A stretch of DNA of 64,000 nt from Trichoderma breve (taxonomy: Eukaryota > Ascomycota > Sordariomycetes > Hypocreales > Hypocreaceae), in contig NW_026611593.1 of the NCBI RefSeq assembly GCF_028502605.1, positions 1,736,001 to 1,800,000 on the forward strand, written 5' to 3'. The notes beneath the pieces were generated by a model that made no database searches, was not told the DNA's origin, and saw nothing but the letters and a program-made list of their open reading frames with translations. Within the stretch, counting starts at the first letter, position 1. The number at the start of each line of letters is the position of its first letter. The position numbers were made by a program, and so were the translations under genes. This document shows positions 35,045 to 47,680 of this stretch, one piece after another.

Positions 35045-36566
35045 ATGCCGATTGCACCTATAATCACATTCAAGGCCGGCCAGTGTGACGTCGACGTAAG
35101 TTACTCGCAAAACGAACGCCCGTTTCATCCCACCTGGCCACTGACATTACTCTTCCTACCTAGACATCGTCGAAGCCATACAAGGTCACGCCACAGCCTG
35201 AGCCTGGCTACATCTATCTATATTCCGAAGATGGTCAGTAACACTTGAAGCTGGCTAATACTTGAGCAACCATTAACACCGAATAGATCTGGTGCATTTC
35301 TGCTGGCGACGACGGGACCAGCCTTTGGATGACCCCGAACTCGACCTCGTCATGGTTCCCACAGACGGTAGCTTTCTCCCATACGAATACAAGACCACCC
35401 CTCAGCCCACAGCAAAGACCAACGGCCGCATATTTGCCCTGAAATTTGCCTCTTCCTCCCAGCGCCATCTTTTCTGGATGCAGTCTAAGCCCCAGGGACG
35501 AAGTGGCGAGGCGAGCTACTTCAGCCCCCGGGATCGCAAGATCGGCGACATTGTTCACAGACTCTTGCAAGGCGAAGAGGTTAACGTGACGCGGGAGCTG
35601 GCCGCTGTTCGAAACAATAACGATCACCAAGACGACGAAGATGAAGCGATGGAGGACATCGAGGGCCACGGCCACCAGGATCACCACGCGGGAGGCAGCG
35701 GCGGTGCTGGCCCCGATGCGACGGGAGGCGATATAAGAGAGGAGGGCGAGGGCTCGAGAGAAGGCGGAGCTGATGGAGCAAGAGCGTAGGTAACCCCCCC
35801 TATTCTTCAAGGCTGGTCACGACACGGCCCGTGCAAAGGTTGTCTGGTTCCAATCACTGGTCTCCGAGGGTCAAGAACATGTTTTTGGCATCAAAATGAA
35901 GGCCAATTAATGTACTAAGAAACTTCCTTGTACCTTTGAACAGAGCTACGCCAAATGATATCATGATTCTACCACGTGACTGAAGCAACTCGGAGACGAC
36001 GAAGCTAATTTTCTTCCAGAGCTTCGTCTTCAACCCCTGATGCGGCGGCTGCAGTAAGAAACTTTCTCGATTCCCTGAGAGGCCAATCCGGTCTTTCTGG
36101 AGGACAGCAACAGCAACAGCAAGCAGATATTGCTTATCCTTACCTGAGCCACCTTCTACCAACATCCATCACAGTCCCCATCGTCGATACCCTCTCAGCT
36201 GAGCAAGTAGACTCACTTCTCAGCTTCCTACCACCAGCTGTCATTGTGCTCGCCAGTGGCACAGTCGAGCTCGACGGTAGATCAGATCCAACGGCTGATC
36301 AGATCAAGGCTGCCAACGAATCATTGTCATTGGTGCAAAAGCAGGCCTTGTTGAAGAAGGTCCTTCGAAGCCCCCAATTCCACCAGGCCTTGGGGACGTT
36401 GACAATGGCTCTTCGAGATGGAGGTTTGCCCAGCGTTGCCGACGCACTCAACGTAAAGGTTGAGAATGACGGATATTTGCAACCTGGAATTCCCATGGGT
36501 GGTGGCTATGCGGTCAAGGCATTCATTGATGGCCTCAAAAAGACTGTCAAGGACAGTAGACAGTAA
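35045..36566 (+). CDS. rpn13: Proteasome ubiquitin receptor Rpn13 (ADRM1)
   Basis: Ubiquitin receptor of the 26S proteasome; it docks on Rpn2 and recruits the deubiquitinase UCH37 where present. Exons 35045-35095, 35164-35233, 35287-35785 and 36020-36566, 388 aa. The Pru domain (about 1-130: ITFKAGQC, KPYKVTPQPEPGYIYLYSEDDLVHFCWRRR, LKFASSSQRHLFWMQSK) is followed by an acidic, His/Gly-rich linker and a Gln6 tract. The C-terminal DEUBAD-like helical domain follows (about 260-388: LSAEQVDSLLSFLPP, LLKKVLRSPQFHQALGTLTMALRDGGLPSV). The third intron is 234 nt, much longer than the others, with a GTAGGT donor; its in-frame TAG (35787-35789) would end the protein at 207 aa if retained. Domain order and both domains are clear; the exact third donor is my inference. 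Confidence 0.92.
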
Positions 36567-36995
36567 CTGCTGACTGATACCTGTTATGTCTCACGATATC
36601 AAGTAGAGGGCATTGATGCTCATTGGTATATTTACGGTTCTCTAGCAAGAGAGTGAAATAATTCGTACCGATTTAATTCGTCTTCTACTTTTGCCTTTCA
36701 CATGTTCTTGATGACAGATATTTGTTTGTAAAAATGGCTGTACTCGAAAGTTTGTTCCATGAGAGTTCCTGGATGCAGGTACAGCCTGGTGAAGACTGCT
36801 AGCAGTGGGGCTATTGGTGGGTTGCAGCGCGCTAGGCTATTGATAGATGCGGTGGGCACCCAATTTACAGCGGCATCTTCAATTCATTGTTGCCTCTCCA
36901 CTGTTGGATTCCTCACATGTATCCATTCCAGAAATCATGACCCGGTAAAAACATCTCCTCCTTCTCCCATCTCACTACTCTTCAACATACACGCG
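36567..36995. other. Intergenic
   Basis: rpn13 3' flank and short promoter of the Tat-SF1/Cus2 gene. The upstream open frame from 36759 is taken as leader, because the ATG at 36996 begins the conserved acidic N-terminus. Confidence 0.5.
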
Positions 36996-38216
36996 ATGGA
37001 CCTGCCTTTCCCGACCGACGTACAGGAATTCGACAGCGATGAACGAATCTCGTTCTCTAAGCTAGACAACAAGTTCATCGCGGTCCATGATGATGGAACC
37101 GAATTCGAATTCGATGCCGACCTGAAGAAATGGGTTCCTACGGAAGATGAGCCATTGGAGGACGATTTAGACGATCTTAGAGAATACAGCGGAACACCTG
37201 CAGATGAGGATACGTCAAATAAGAAAAGGAAGCAAGGAGTAGAAAACGGGGATGCGGTAAGTTTGATTCGATTCCGTCCTGTCATGTGCTTGCCCGCAGC
37301 ATCATGGCGCAACTCCAGCGAGTGGCTGCTCTCGCAGAATACTGACGACTTATGCCTCAAATAGAACGCCGATGCCCCCAAACCTGCGCGCCCAAACAAG
37401 AAGCAAAAGCCTCCGCCTCAACCTAAACAAAACACAGCCGTCTACGTGACTGGCCTCCCCGCCGATGCCACGGTCGACGAAGTCCACGACCTGTTCTCTC
37501 GCAAGGCTGGCGTCATTGCTGAGGAGATTGACAGCGGAGCGCCGCGAATCAAGATGTATAATGACGACAAAGGCAACTTCAAAGGCGATGCACTCATCGT
37601 ATTTTTCAAGCCCCAGAGCGTCGATATGGCCATCATGCTGCTAGACGACACCAATTTTAGATTTCTGCCCAGCGGCACGACGGAAGGAAGGATTCGAGTC
37701 CAAGCCGCTGATTCAAGCTACAAAAAGACCCAATACGACCAGGAGGGGGGTGCTCGCGAGGCAAGCAATGGCAATGGCCAGAAGAGACAAAGGAATGAAA
37801 GGGATCGACAGAAAATCATCAAGAAGACACAGAAGCTTGACGCTAAGCTTGCTGACTGGGATGACGATGATCCATACGCGTCATTGGTGCCATCTAACAC
37901 GAAGCGGGACAAGACTGTGATCCTACGGCACATGTTCACTCTCCAAGAGCTGGAGGAGGATCCTGCTGCGTTGTTGGAAATCAAGGAAGACATCAGAGAC
38001 GAGTGTTCCAAACTTGGCGCCGTCACCAGTGTGGTTCTGTACGATTTGGAGCCTGATGGCGTGGTTTCTGTCAAATTCAAGACGACGGAATCTGCAGCTG
38101 CGTGCATCAAGCTCATGAATGGACGAAGCTTTGGCGGCAGCACTGTCGAAGCATCGCTCTCGGTGGGCGAGAAATTTAAGAAGTCGCAGAACGAAGCCAA
38201 CGAGGACTCAGATTAA
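36996..38216 (+). CDS. cus2: U2 snRNP assembly factor, Cus2/Tat-SF1 family
   Basis: Splicing factor that binds SF3b1 and U2 snRNA during prespliceosome formation. Exons 36996-37256 and 37365-38216, 370 aa; the 108-nt intron (GTAAGT...AATAG) sits between the acidic N-terminus and the first RRM. An N-terminal acidic segment with FIAVHDDGTEFEFD and KKWVP is typical of Tat-SF1. RRM1 begins TAVYVTGLPADATVDEV. A Lys/Arg coiled segment and the conserved DWDDDDPY follow. RRM2 (VILRHMFTLQELEEDPAALLEI) has the RxF signature (GRSFGG) of a U2AF-homology motif, which binds ULM peptides. The C-terminus is acidic and short. The N-terminal W and the UHM are diagnostic, making this Cus2 rather than a generic RRM protein. 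Confidence 0.93.
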
Positions 38217-38539
38217 AGGGGGAAACAATGGGAAGAGGTACAATGGCTATTTTCTCTTTCCCAGATTTTATCATTTTGTAAATTGCATTGATAGCTACTT
38301 ATAAAGTAGTATTGACTGATACCCCTATAAACTTACAATTTTCACCCATGATTGTCTGCCCGTCCAAGCCACATACTTGCTACCCATGATTCAATACTCA
38401 TATCGTTGCTAAAGATTTCATGCTATATGCCATAACAAAAATAAATCAAAGAGATAAACGCCATCCGCTGCAAAGACCCTAAAAAGAATAAAATCCGTTT
38501 CAAAAGAGGTTAGATCCTAGGAGAGAGGTAGTACAGGGT
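38217..38539. other. Intergenic between convergent genes
   Basis: 323-bp shared 3' region of cus2 (+) and the luciferase-domain gene (-). A/T-rich, with several AATAAA-like hexamers. Nothing else is seen. Confidence 0.55.
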
Positions 38540-39528
38540 TCATTTGGCGTTGATATCGACATCTTCGGCAAGGGTGTACCAAATGGCAGCGTTGATGATC
38601 TTGCCCACGATTTCAAGTTCCATGTCATCTGTAGATACTGTTAGCATGATTCCATACGAAAGATTGGAGCCTTAAAAGATGATACAAAATTCTTACCTCT
38701 CGGTGCATAAACCATGACAAAGTCCTGAGACACGGGCATCTGGATGAATCTGTTCTTCCACGCCAACGGATGCCTCTGTCCCCAGCCCTTTTGCAGGATC
38801 TCCTTGATGTCATTCGGGTGGAGACACATGTGCATGGAGTGATCGGAATCGTGGACGTGGGCAATTTCGCCCTGGCAGTTGGTCTGCAGCGGATGTCTCG
38901 CAAAGAGGGCCAGGCCGTGCTTCTCCAGACATGAACGCTCAGTGCCAAACTTGTGTGGGTTCTTCGCACTCAGCCTCTCCATGGCCCTGCGGAGGGCGAT
39001 GTAGCACTGCCGGGAGCCGTGTTGGTCGAGCTGTCGCTGGGGTGCGATGCCAGCTACAACAGGTCGAGGGCCAGCACGGTAAGGGAGATGCTTCCCAGCC
39101 AGCACGCCCGTCTTGGGGTCGCGGCTTGGATCGGGCAATGGGGCTGTGAAGGGGTCGCGTAAGGTGAGCATACGCAGGTAGGTTATCCGGATATATCCCT
39201 GGATAGTCGACGGCGTGCCTCCGGGCCCGAGGTTGAGGAAGTTGTGGTAGTCATTGTGGACGAGCAAGGCGACGGGGATGAGGCACACGACTGCCTCGGC
39301 CAGATATGAGTCCAGGAAGTGGATGGCGAGCACAACGCCCAAGGAGACGATGAATACAGCGGTGCCGTCTAGTGTGATGGAGATGGGCTTTTGTTGGACA
39401 ACGCAGGAAGCTTTCAACAAGTCCACCTCATCAACGGAGTGAACTGAGGATCGTTCGTCGACATCAGGAATCAGAGACAGAGACGTTATTGTCTCGGTTG
39501 GAGCAATTGACATGGACATGACGGGCAA
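38540..39528 (-). CDS. Membrane protein with fungal/bacterial luciferase-like domain (PF17648 type)
   Basis: Exons complement(38697-39528) and complement(38540-38628), 306 aa; the 68-nt intron has a GTAAGA donor and the spliced C-terminus reads DDMELEIVGKIINAAIWYT. Two hydrophobic segments lie at about 55-90 (TAVFIVSLGVVLAIHFL, AVVCLIPVALLVHN). The C-terminal half carries EIAHVHDSDHSMHMCLHPNDIKEILQKGWGQRHPLA, the signature of the small luciferase-domain family seen in many ascomycetes and bacteria. Despite its name, light emission is not expected. The conserved HVH...SMHM and WGQRHPL residues suggest a cupin-like or metal-binding site, which is inference. The function is unknown. It is divergent from the DUF3405 gene. 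Confidence 0.82.
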
Positions 39529-41623
39529 CGTAGGGGGAGGGCAAGTATTGGTATAGAATTGATACGGCCACAGACAGTTTTAAGCCACTAGCATAAGCCA
39601 GCTACTCGTACGATATGCAACTGGTCTAAGTAGGCGGTTGACACATGTGAGGGAGTCGCGGACAAGTTATATGGCCCGTAACGAGGTGTGAAGAGGCAGG
39701 GTCTAGGTCAGGGGGACGTCCGGCGGTCGGCGGCAAAGGATCAGTGGCGGCTGGATTGCCTGGGATGTTTTTCCTTCAAGTATTGATTAATTGCATTCAA
39801 TTGGATCTTGTGCAGGTGGTGAGGAGATTGCCGGACCCAAAAGAGGAGAGAGCCAATGGCTTGAACCGGTTAAGTTGTCGAGGGCCTGGTGATGGTGGCT
39901 GAGGGTTTGAGTGAGGGTTTCTGCATCATATCACGTTCCACGAGGTAAGGGACTGGAGCCGTCTTCGCTGATCCTTGATCCAGCAGATCACGAGGAGGAT
40001 GACTGTATTTAGCCTTATGACGTTGGGCTGATGTCGGTTGGAGAAACGATGCGTTCAAGCTTTCACCCATTGCTCCAAACTAGAGACGCTAGGCGGTTTA
40101 CATGGTGGCGGGCAGCTTCTTAGCGACGAGCCGATATTCGAGGTTTAACTGGAGCTTATGAGGATTCGTGTTGCTCACTAACATCAGTATTAACACGGAT
40201 AAAAGAAGTATCACTTCTCTAAAGAGGGCGTGAAACAGGTGGCCACCCCCCTTTTCCGTGTTGCGTTCCGTCTGTGACACAAGGTCTAGCCTCGCCCGAC
40301 TCGAAGGTGGGCAAAAGACAGCAAACACAGTTCCAAAATAGCTTGTTAAGATCTCACGCCGAGAGCCCCGACGAGCTTGTGGCGCAATACTCCGCATTGG
40401 CAGCACGCCCGGAAGACCGACCCGACGGCTGGGGGCCTGCTTTTCCCATGTCGTGTTGGCAAGTTCCGGGGTCATGCGTACTTGGAAACGAAGCACTTGT
40501 TGTAAACGCTGGACTGCCTATTGGCCCAAGTAGACTTTGACTGCCTGGCTAGTACGGTAGGTAGGGATAATGTATGTAGGGGGCCGTTGCTCACCGATAG
40601 ATGGACCGGAGTATTACTCGTACTTTCTTTTGTGCGATGCCTCCTCCATGGACTCGCTTCAGAGGTTCCGCTGAGCCGGTCTCCAGCTCCAGGCCTCAAC
40701 TTGAGAGCCGCATAAGAGCCACCCAGTTGGCCCCCTTGGGCGAGTTATTGGTTTGGGGCCGATTTAGGAAATCGTTACGGATAATGGGTAACCGGAACCT
40801 TGATGAGCTCCGTACTTGTACATGAGCGGCATGCACTGGCATCTCCGCACTGAGACCTCACGAAGATGCAGGGTAGCACTGCATCGTCCCTAGGCTGAAA
40901 GCTAGCAATGCTTAAAAAGTGCGAGTAATACCCCGTGGTTCGGTTGAAATCCGACAAGTCTGCTCTTTGGGGCTCTGGATAGATCTATTTTAGTAGCAGA
41001 GCATAGCACACGGATAACACTATCTAATGTGATTGATGATTTGAGCAGCTGCTGTCAGTGATATACCTAATCCCAGCGCTTCTTGTCTTTAGGCTGGATC
41101 AATATGAAAGATGTTGCTGGTTTGAGGGCTCTCTGCCCAACCAATTGACAGGCTTAGGCGCTATCGGGGCGTTGCCCAGCAACCCACCGCAGCCAATCCC
41201 ACCACTATCGTTCATCCCTGTTGCTGCCAAGCTCAGCTCAGCGTGACATGGGCCGCGACGACTTTGTTGCCATTTTCCACCCGAAAACTTCGTTGTGCGG
41301 GCTGTTATCTCTCATGCATTCCATCATTTCCTCTTGATTTCGCGAATTGGTGATCGCGCAAGAGTAGTCGGCTGCTGTTCTTTTGGCGTCTTATTTGGCT
41401 GAAGACAGGGCGTTTGGACCGCTTGTTTACAGGACTGACGCAGACCGCATCGCTACTTAACACTGCACAAGCCGCCCTGCAGTGCAAATTCGCCTAAAGT
41501 GGAAATAAGAGAGAAGAAGGAAGAGAAAAACATCGATTGGTGGTATGAAACACCATTAGGAATTCTTCATTCCAGCTTCACGCCGCTAATTTCGTCTCTC
41601 CGCCTCATAGACAGCGATCTTCC
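39529..41623. other. 2.1-kb divergent intergenic region
   Basis: Promoters of the luciferase-domain gene (-) and DUF3405 gene (+). Several short ORFs but none protein-like. No RNA gene is seen. Confidence 0.55.
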
Positions 41624-44188
41624 ATGCGTCTCTCAAATCCGTTGCGGCGGTCCCGCGAAACGCGGTTGCCCATGTACCAGAACCCCAATTCGCCTGCAAA
41701 AGAGCGCTCCTCCAACGATGGCTACTATTCCTCCTCAGACGGCGACTCAGAATCATCATTTTCAGGTCCATCCTCAGACGGGTCAAGAAACGTATCCGAG
41801 TCATATCCTGTGCGACCGCTGCTAGTTCAGAAGAGGAACCAGAGACCTACCTCTCAGCGACCGGGTGGTTTCTACCCTTACAGATTGCCACCGCGAGTTA
41901 TCCGCTATGTCTTTCTTGCGATAACTGGGCTGATAATCCTCATGATTATCAGCCTGGTACGGGCAAGTCAGCTCGAGAACTGGAAAGTTGCCAACGGCCA
42001 GGTAAACAGTCGGCCGGCGCCTCCCCCTCTGTGGGAGAAATTTCCGTTTCTGGAGAGGTATTATGGCGGCATACGCACTTTGGTTCCTTTTGAGGAGAAC
42101 AAGCCCGAGTATCCCAAGTCCAACGAGCACACACCATCGAGTCCGGCATCGCCCGCCCAAACCGCTTCAACTGGCGAGGTGGAGAGTCGCGAGGCTGGAT
42201 TCCCTACCAGTCACTCGTGGGAAGACTACGCTGGACGAAGTAACGAGACTGGTATCAAGGAGTGCTTCCTGGATGCTGCTGGCAAGATTCGCCCACCACC
42301 GCTTCGTTATTACAACGGTCGACCCAGTGGCTTCCCGTTGCATGTCACCGGCTCTTATGAAGTCCTTAAACTACCCGAAGAAGTTTGCTTTGAGCGCTAT
42401 GGAAAATTTGGCCCTTATGGGTTTGGATATTCGACGCGCACTGGTGGCTTAGGTACTGGAGAGAACAGCGAAAATGAAGGCGCAGATTCGGTTTGGGGAT
42501 CCGGTTCTCGTGTAGACTATCGCGAGGTTAACTGGGCGGAAATTCAACAGCGCTGCTTCCAGGCTAATGCTGGTCGGTACAAGGAGTTGCCGGCAAAGAC
42601 ACCCTCCCCCCAAGGCTTTTATATTAGCAACTCCAAAGGAGCAAAGGTCAAATCTCGCGACTCTGAGCCGAAAGACGACGGCAAGACGAAGACTGCTGCT
42701 GAAAATGCTAAGGATGAATCCGACAAGAAGGGCGCTTCTACAACCGAGGTGGCCAAGCAATCACGAACCGCCATTGTTGTCAGGTGCTGGGACGAGTATC
42801 TATTCCGAGAAGATGATTATGCCAACCTTCGATCGATGATTTCTGAGCTTTCATTAGCTTCCGGAGGCCGGTACGACGTTCATCTACTAGTTCAGGTGAA
42901 GAACGATGCCAAGCATCCTGTTTGGGCTGACCACGAGATCTACGAGCAAAGAATTCGAGACTCCATTCCAAAGGAATTCCAGGGTCTGGTCACTCTTTGG
43001 ACTGAAACGCAGATGCTCTCCCTGTATCAGGGTATCTATGATTCGTTCAGCCGAGGCCCCGAACTCCCAGTTCACGGAGCGTACCGCGGACTCACTATGG
43101 CCATGCAGCATTTTGCATACTTGCACCCTGAGTACGACTATTTCTGGCAGTGGGAGATGGATATCCGCTATACGGGACACTATTATGACCTGCTATCTAA
43201 GCTCGAAAACTGGTCCAAGGCTCAGCCGCGGAAGGGACTGTGGGAACGAAACTCGCGATATTATTTCCCCAACGCTCACGGTACCTGGGAAGACTTTTCA
43301 CAGATGTCCCGCGTACAGAGCGAAATGGGAACCCCTGGAGCCGATAATGTTTGGAAGAACGTGCCCGGCGTTGACGGCCAGCCCCCAGAGACTTCCACGA
43401 GGAAGAAGATTAAGACTGTTTGGGGCCCTATCCGTCCTTCAGATGAAAACGACTGGTTTGAGCATGAAAAGGATCCCGTCCCGCCGTCTTCGTATGATAC
43501 CGACCACTACCAATGGGGAGTAGGCGAGGAGGCGGACTTGATTACTCTGAATCCCATCTTCGACCCAGAGGGCACCACATGGGGCCTGAAGGATGACATT
43601 ACGGGCTACAACCGCTCAATTCCTTTCCCTCCTCGGCGCGCCAGCATCATCACAACGTCTCGAATGTCAAGGCGCCTTCTCATGACAATGCACAGGATGA
43701 CGGCACACAAGAAGCAATTCGCCTTCCCCGAGATGTGGCCCGCGACAGTTGCTCTTCAGCACGGTTACAAGGCTGTTTACGCACCACACCCCGTATATAT
43801 CGACCGCAGCTGGCCTCTTGATTACATGGTCCAGACATTCAATGGTGGCCGTGATGGAGCCACTGGCGGATCAAGGACCAGTCTCTTCGGCGACCGAGAA
43901 CACAACCTCAGGGGATTGACTTGGTTCTATAACTCTGGTTTCGGGCCCAACTTGTACAAACGCTGGTTGGGCTTGAAGGTAAACAACGACGGTGGAGAAG
44001 AGTTTGAGAAGACAGAGGATAAGAGCCGAGCTGGTTCGGGAGTCGGCGCCATGACTGGCGGCGAGGGTCGCATGTGCCTCCCCCCTATGCTTCTCCATCC
44101 CGTTAAGGAGGTGGACATACCTATTGAGGCTCCTCCGCAAGAGGAAGATGCGGCGAATGAAGTGCCCGAATCAGACCCAGAGGCCTGA
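41624..44188 (+). CDS. DUF3405 type II membrane protein
   Basis: Single exon, 854 aa, starting MRLSNPLRRSRETR. A Ser-rich cytosolic tail (about 1-90) precedes a signal-anchor helix (93-112) and a large presumed lumenal domain. About 365-660 has the DUF3405 pattern: TAIVVRCWDEYLF, YDVHLLVQVK, GAYRGLTMAMQHFAYLHPEYDYFWQWEMDIRYTGHYYD, and later WPLDYMVQTFNGG. The WQWEMDIRYTGHYY block resembles the acidic D/E metal-binding region of nucleotide-sugar enzymes, so a Golgi glycosyltransferase-like role is suspected. The activity of this family is not established. A charged linker at about 330-365 separates the stem. No introns, in contrast to most neighbours. Start Met and full length are well supported. 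Confidence 0.88.
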   Translation: MRLSNPLRRSRETRLPMYQNPNSPAKERSSNDGYYSSSDGDSESSFSGPSSDGSRNVSESYPVRPLLVQKRNQRPTSQRPGGFYPYRLPPRVIRYVFLAITGLIILMIISLVRASQLENWKVANGQVNSRPAPPPLWEKFPFLERYYGGIRTLVPFEENKPEYPKSNEHTPSSPASPAQTASTGEVESREAGFPTSHSWEDYAGRSNETGIKECFLDAAGKIRPPPLRYYNGRPSGFPLHVTGSYEVLKLPEEVCFERYGKFGPYGFGYSTRTGGLGTGENSENEGADSVWGSGSRVDYREVNWAEIQQRCFQANAGRYKELPAKTPSPQGFYISNSKGAKVKSRDSEPKDDGKTKTAAENAKDESDKKGASTTEVAKQSRTAIVVRCWDEYLFREDDYANLRSMISELSLASGGRYDVHLLVQVKNDAKHPVWADHEIYEQRIRDSIPKEFQGLVTLWTETQMLSLYQGIYDSFSRGPELPVHGAYRGLTMAMQHFAYLHPEYDYFWQWEMDIRYTGHYYDLLSKLENWSKAQPRKGLWERNSRYYFPNAHGTWEDFSQMSRVQSEMGTPGADNVWKNVPGVDGQPPETSTRKKIKTVWGPIRPSDENDWFEHEKDPVPPSSYDTDHYQWGVGEEADLITLNPIFDPEGTTWGLKDDITGYNRSIPFPPRRASIITTSRMSRRLLMTMHRMTAHKKQFAFPEMWPATVALQHGYKAVYAPHPVYIDRSWPLDYMVQTFNGGRDGATGGSRTSLFGDREHNLRGLTWFYNSGFGPNLYKRWLGLKVNNDGGEEFEKTEDKSRAGSGVGAMTGGEGRMCLPPMLLHPVKEVDIPIEAPPQEEDAANEVPESDPEA

Positions 44189-44786
44189 TCGTCCCGAGCT
44201 CAGCTGATTTTGCTAATGCAGTTTTCTTTTTTGGGGGGCGACTTATTGAGCATTAGGCGTCGCTGTTTGTTGGATACTCTTTTTCCTTTCTTTTTCTTTA
44301 GACCTTTGGGTATATGACATGCAAGTCGTGATGATAGAGATACCCATGTAATACGATGGGATGTATAATCCGTACGATACTATATACTCTTCCATTAGAG
44401 CTGGGAGATGATGAATTGAATGCTGTACATATTGATTGTTTTCTGTCTAACAACTCGTGGATCCTCCCGCCACTCCTCTCTTTGCGCAATGTGGTGGTAT
44501 ATTGTCAGGAAAAATGACTAGGCTTAACGACAAGAGCTTCTCTTTGTATTGTAATTTCTCATGCGAACATAAAACCATTATTTTTATGCCCTTGAACTTC
44601 CACTTTTTGTTTCGATGCGATATCGTCCCCTGTTGCCTAGAACAAGGTGTTCCTCTCCCCCCAATACTCAGAATCCCCCCCTTTTATGCCAATTGAATGT
44701 GCAATTGCCCGCCAGATGTTTTCTTCCTAGCGCAGACGAAGCATACAAAGACTATTCTCCCAAAAGCCGTCTTGCGGAGGCGAAAC
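44189..44786. other. Intergenic between convergent genes
   Basis: 3' flanks of the DUF3405 gene (+) and emp24 (-). T-rich. Nothing else is seen. Confidence 0.55.
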
Positions 44787-45614
44787 TCAGACCACTCGCT
44801 TGACCTCGAAGAAGCGACGCAGCCACCAGACCTGGAAGAGGGATTCACCAATGACGATGCCGATGACGAAGAGGTTCCACCACTTGACTCGGGAGTTTGT
44901 GCTCTCGGCGGTGTTGCGGTGGGTGCGCTCGCGGACGACGATGTACTGCTGCTCGTCCTTGATCTGGGCAAGGAGATCGGATAGACGTCGGACTGAAGTT
45001 GTAAAAGAAGAGAAGGATATAACGTTAGTGACACTTTCAAGCAGCTATTTGGCATTGTAGGGAGAGCTGGTATGTACCTTCAGACTCGAGAGGATCGCTG
45101 GGGCTGTCTGCTTCGTTGACATATACAATGCCGTGGACGTTGAAGGAGACCTCCTTGGTGTTGGCGACCCAGTGCTGGTTGCCGAAGCAGTAGGTGTATT
45201 TGCCGTCGTGGATGGCCGTGAAGGAGTGATCGCCGTTGGAAACTGTCCTCTCGTTGATCTGGTACTCGCCTATGGGGTTCATGATCTGTCCAAATGACAT
45301 GTATTAGCTGACATGAAGCTTATCTTCCCCTTCTGCCTACAAGGCATCCATCCATTTTTTTGCAAACCCGGGTGAGATTGAGCCGAAACAAAACACGGGG
45401 AGCTGAGTCATACCCAGAAATCAATGTCGAGGTTGCCTGCACTGCCAAACTCGCGGTCGCCGACCTGGAAGGTGACGGTCATCTTGTCGTCCTTGTGGAG
45501 GCTCTCGTGGAAGCACTCGATGCCACGGGCCGGCAGCACGATGTTGTGCGCCACCACAGCCTGGAAGGCCATGGCGGCGGCGAGGAACGTCCTCGCAGCT
45601 GAAAGGAGATGCAT
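44787..45614 (-). CDS. emp24: p24-family cargo receptor Emp24 (p24-beta)
   Basis: COPII/COPI vesicle cargo receptor cycling between ER and Golgi, needed for GPI-anchored protein export. Exons complement(45414-45614), complement(45078-45285) and complement(44787-44992), 204 aa. Signal peptide of about 22 residues, then the GOLD domain (NIVLPARGIECFHESLHKDDKMTVTFQVGD, DGKYTYCFGNQHW). A heptad segment with VRRLSDLLAQIKDEQQYIVVRERTHRNTAESTNSRV and a transmembrane helix (WWNLFVIGIVIGESLFQVWWL) follow. The short cytosolic tail RRFFEVKRVV has the FF COPII signal. Exact reading-frame joins at TGG|ATC and GAAG|TC recover the conserved protein. The EFGSAGNLDIDFW and tail patterns point to Emp24 rather than Erv25 or Erp proteins. 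Confidence 0.95.
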
Positions 45615-47680
<2,066 letters not shown>

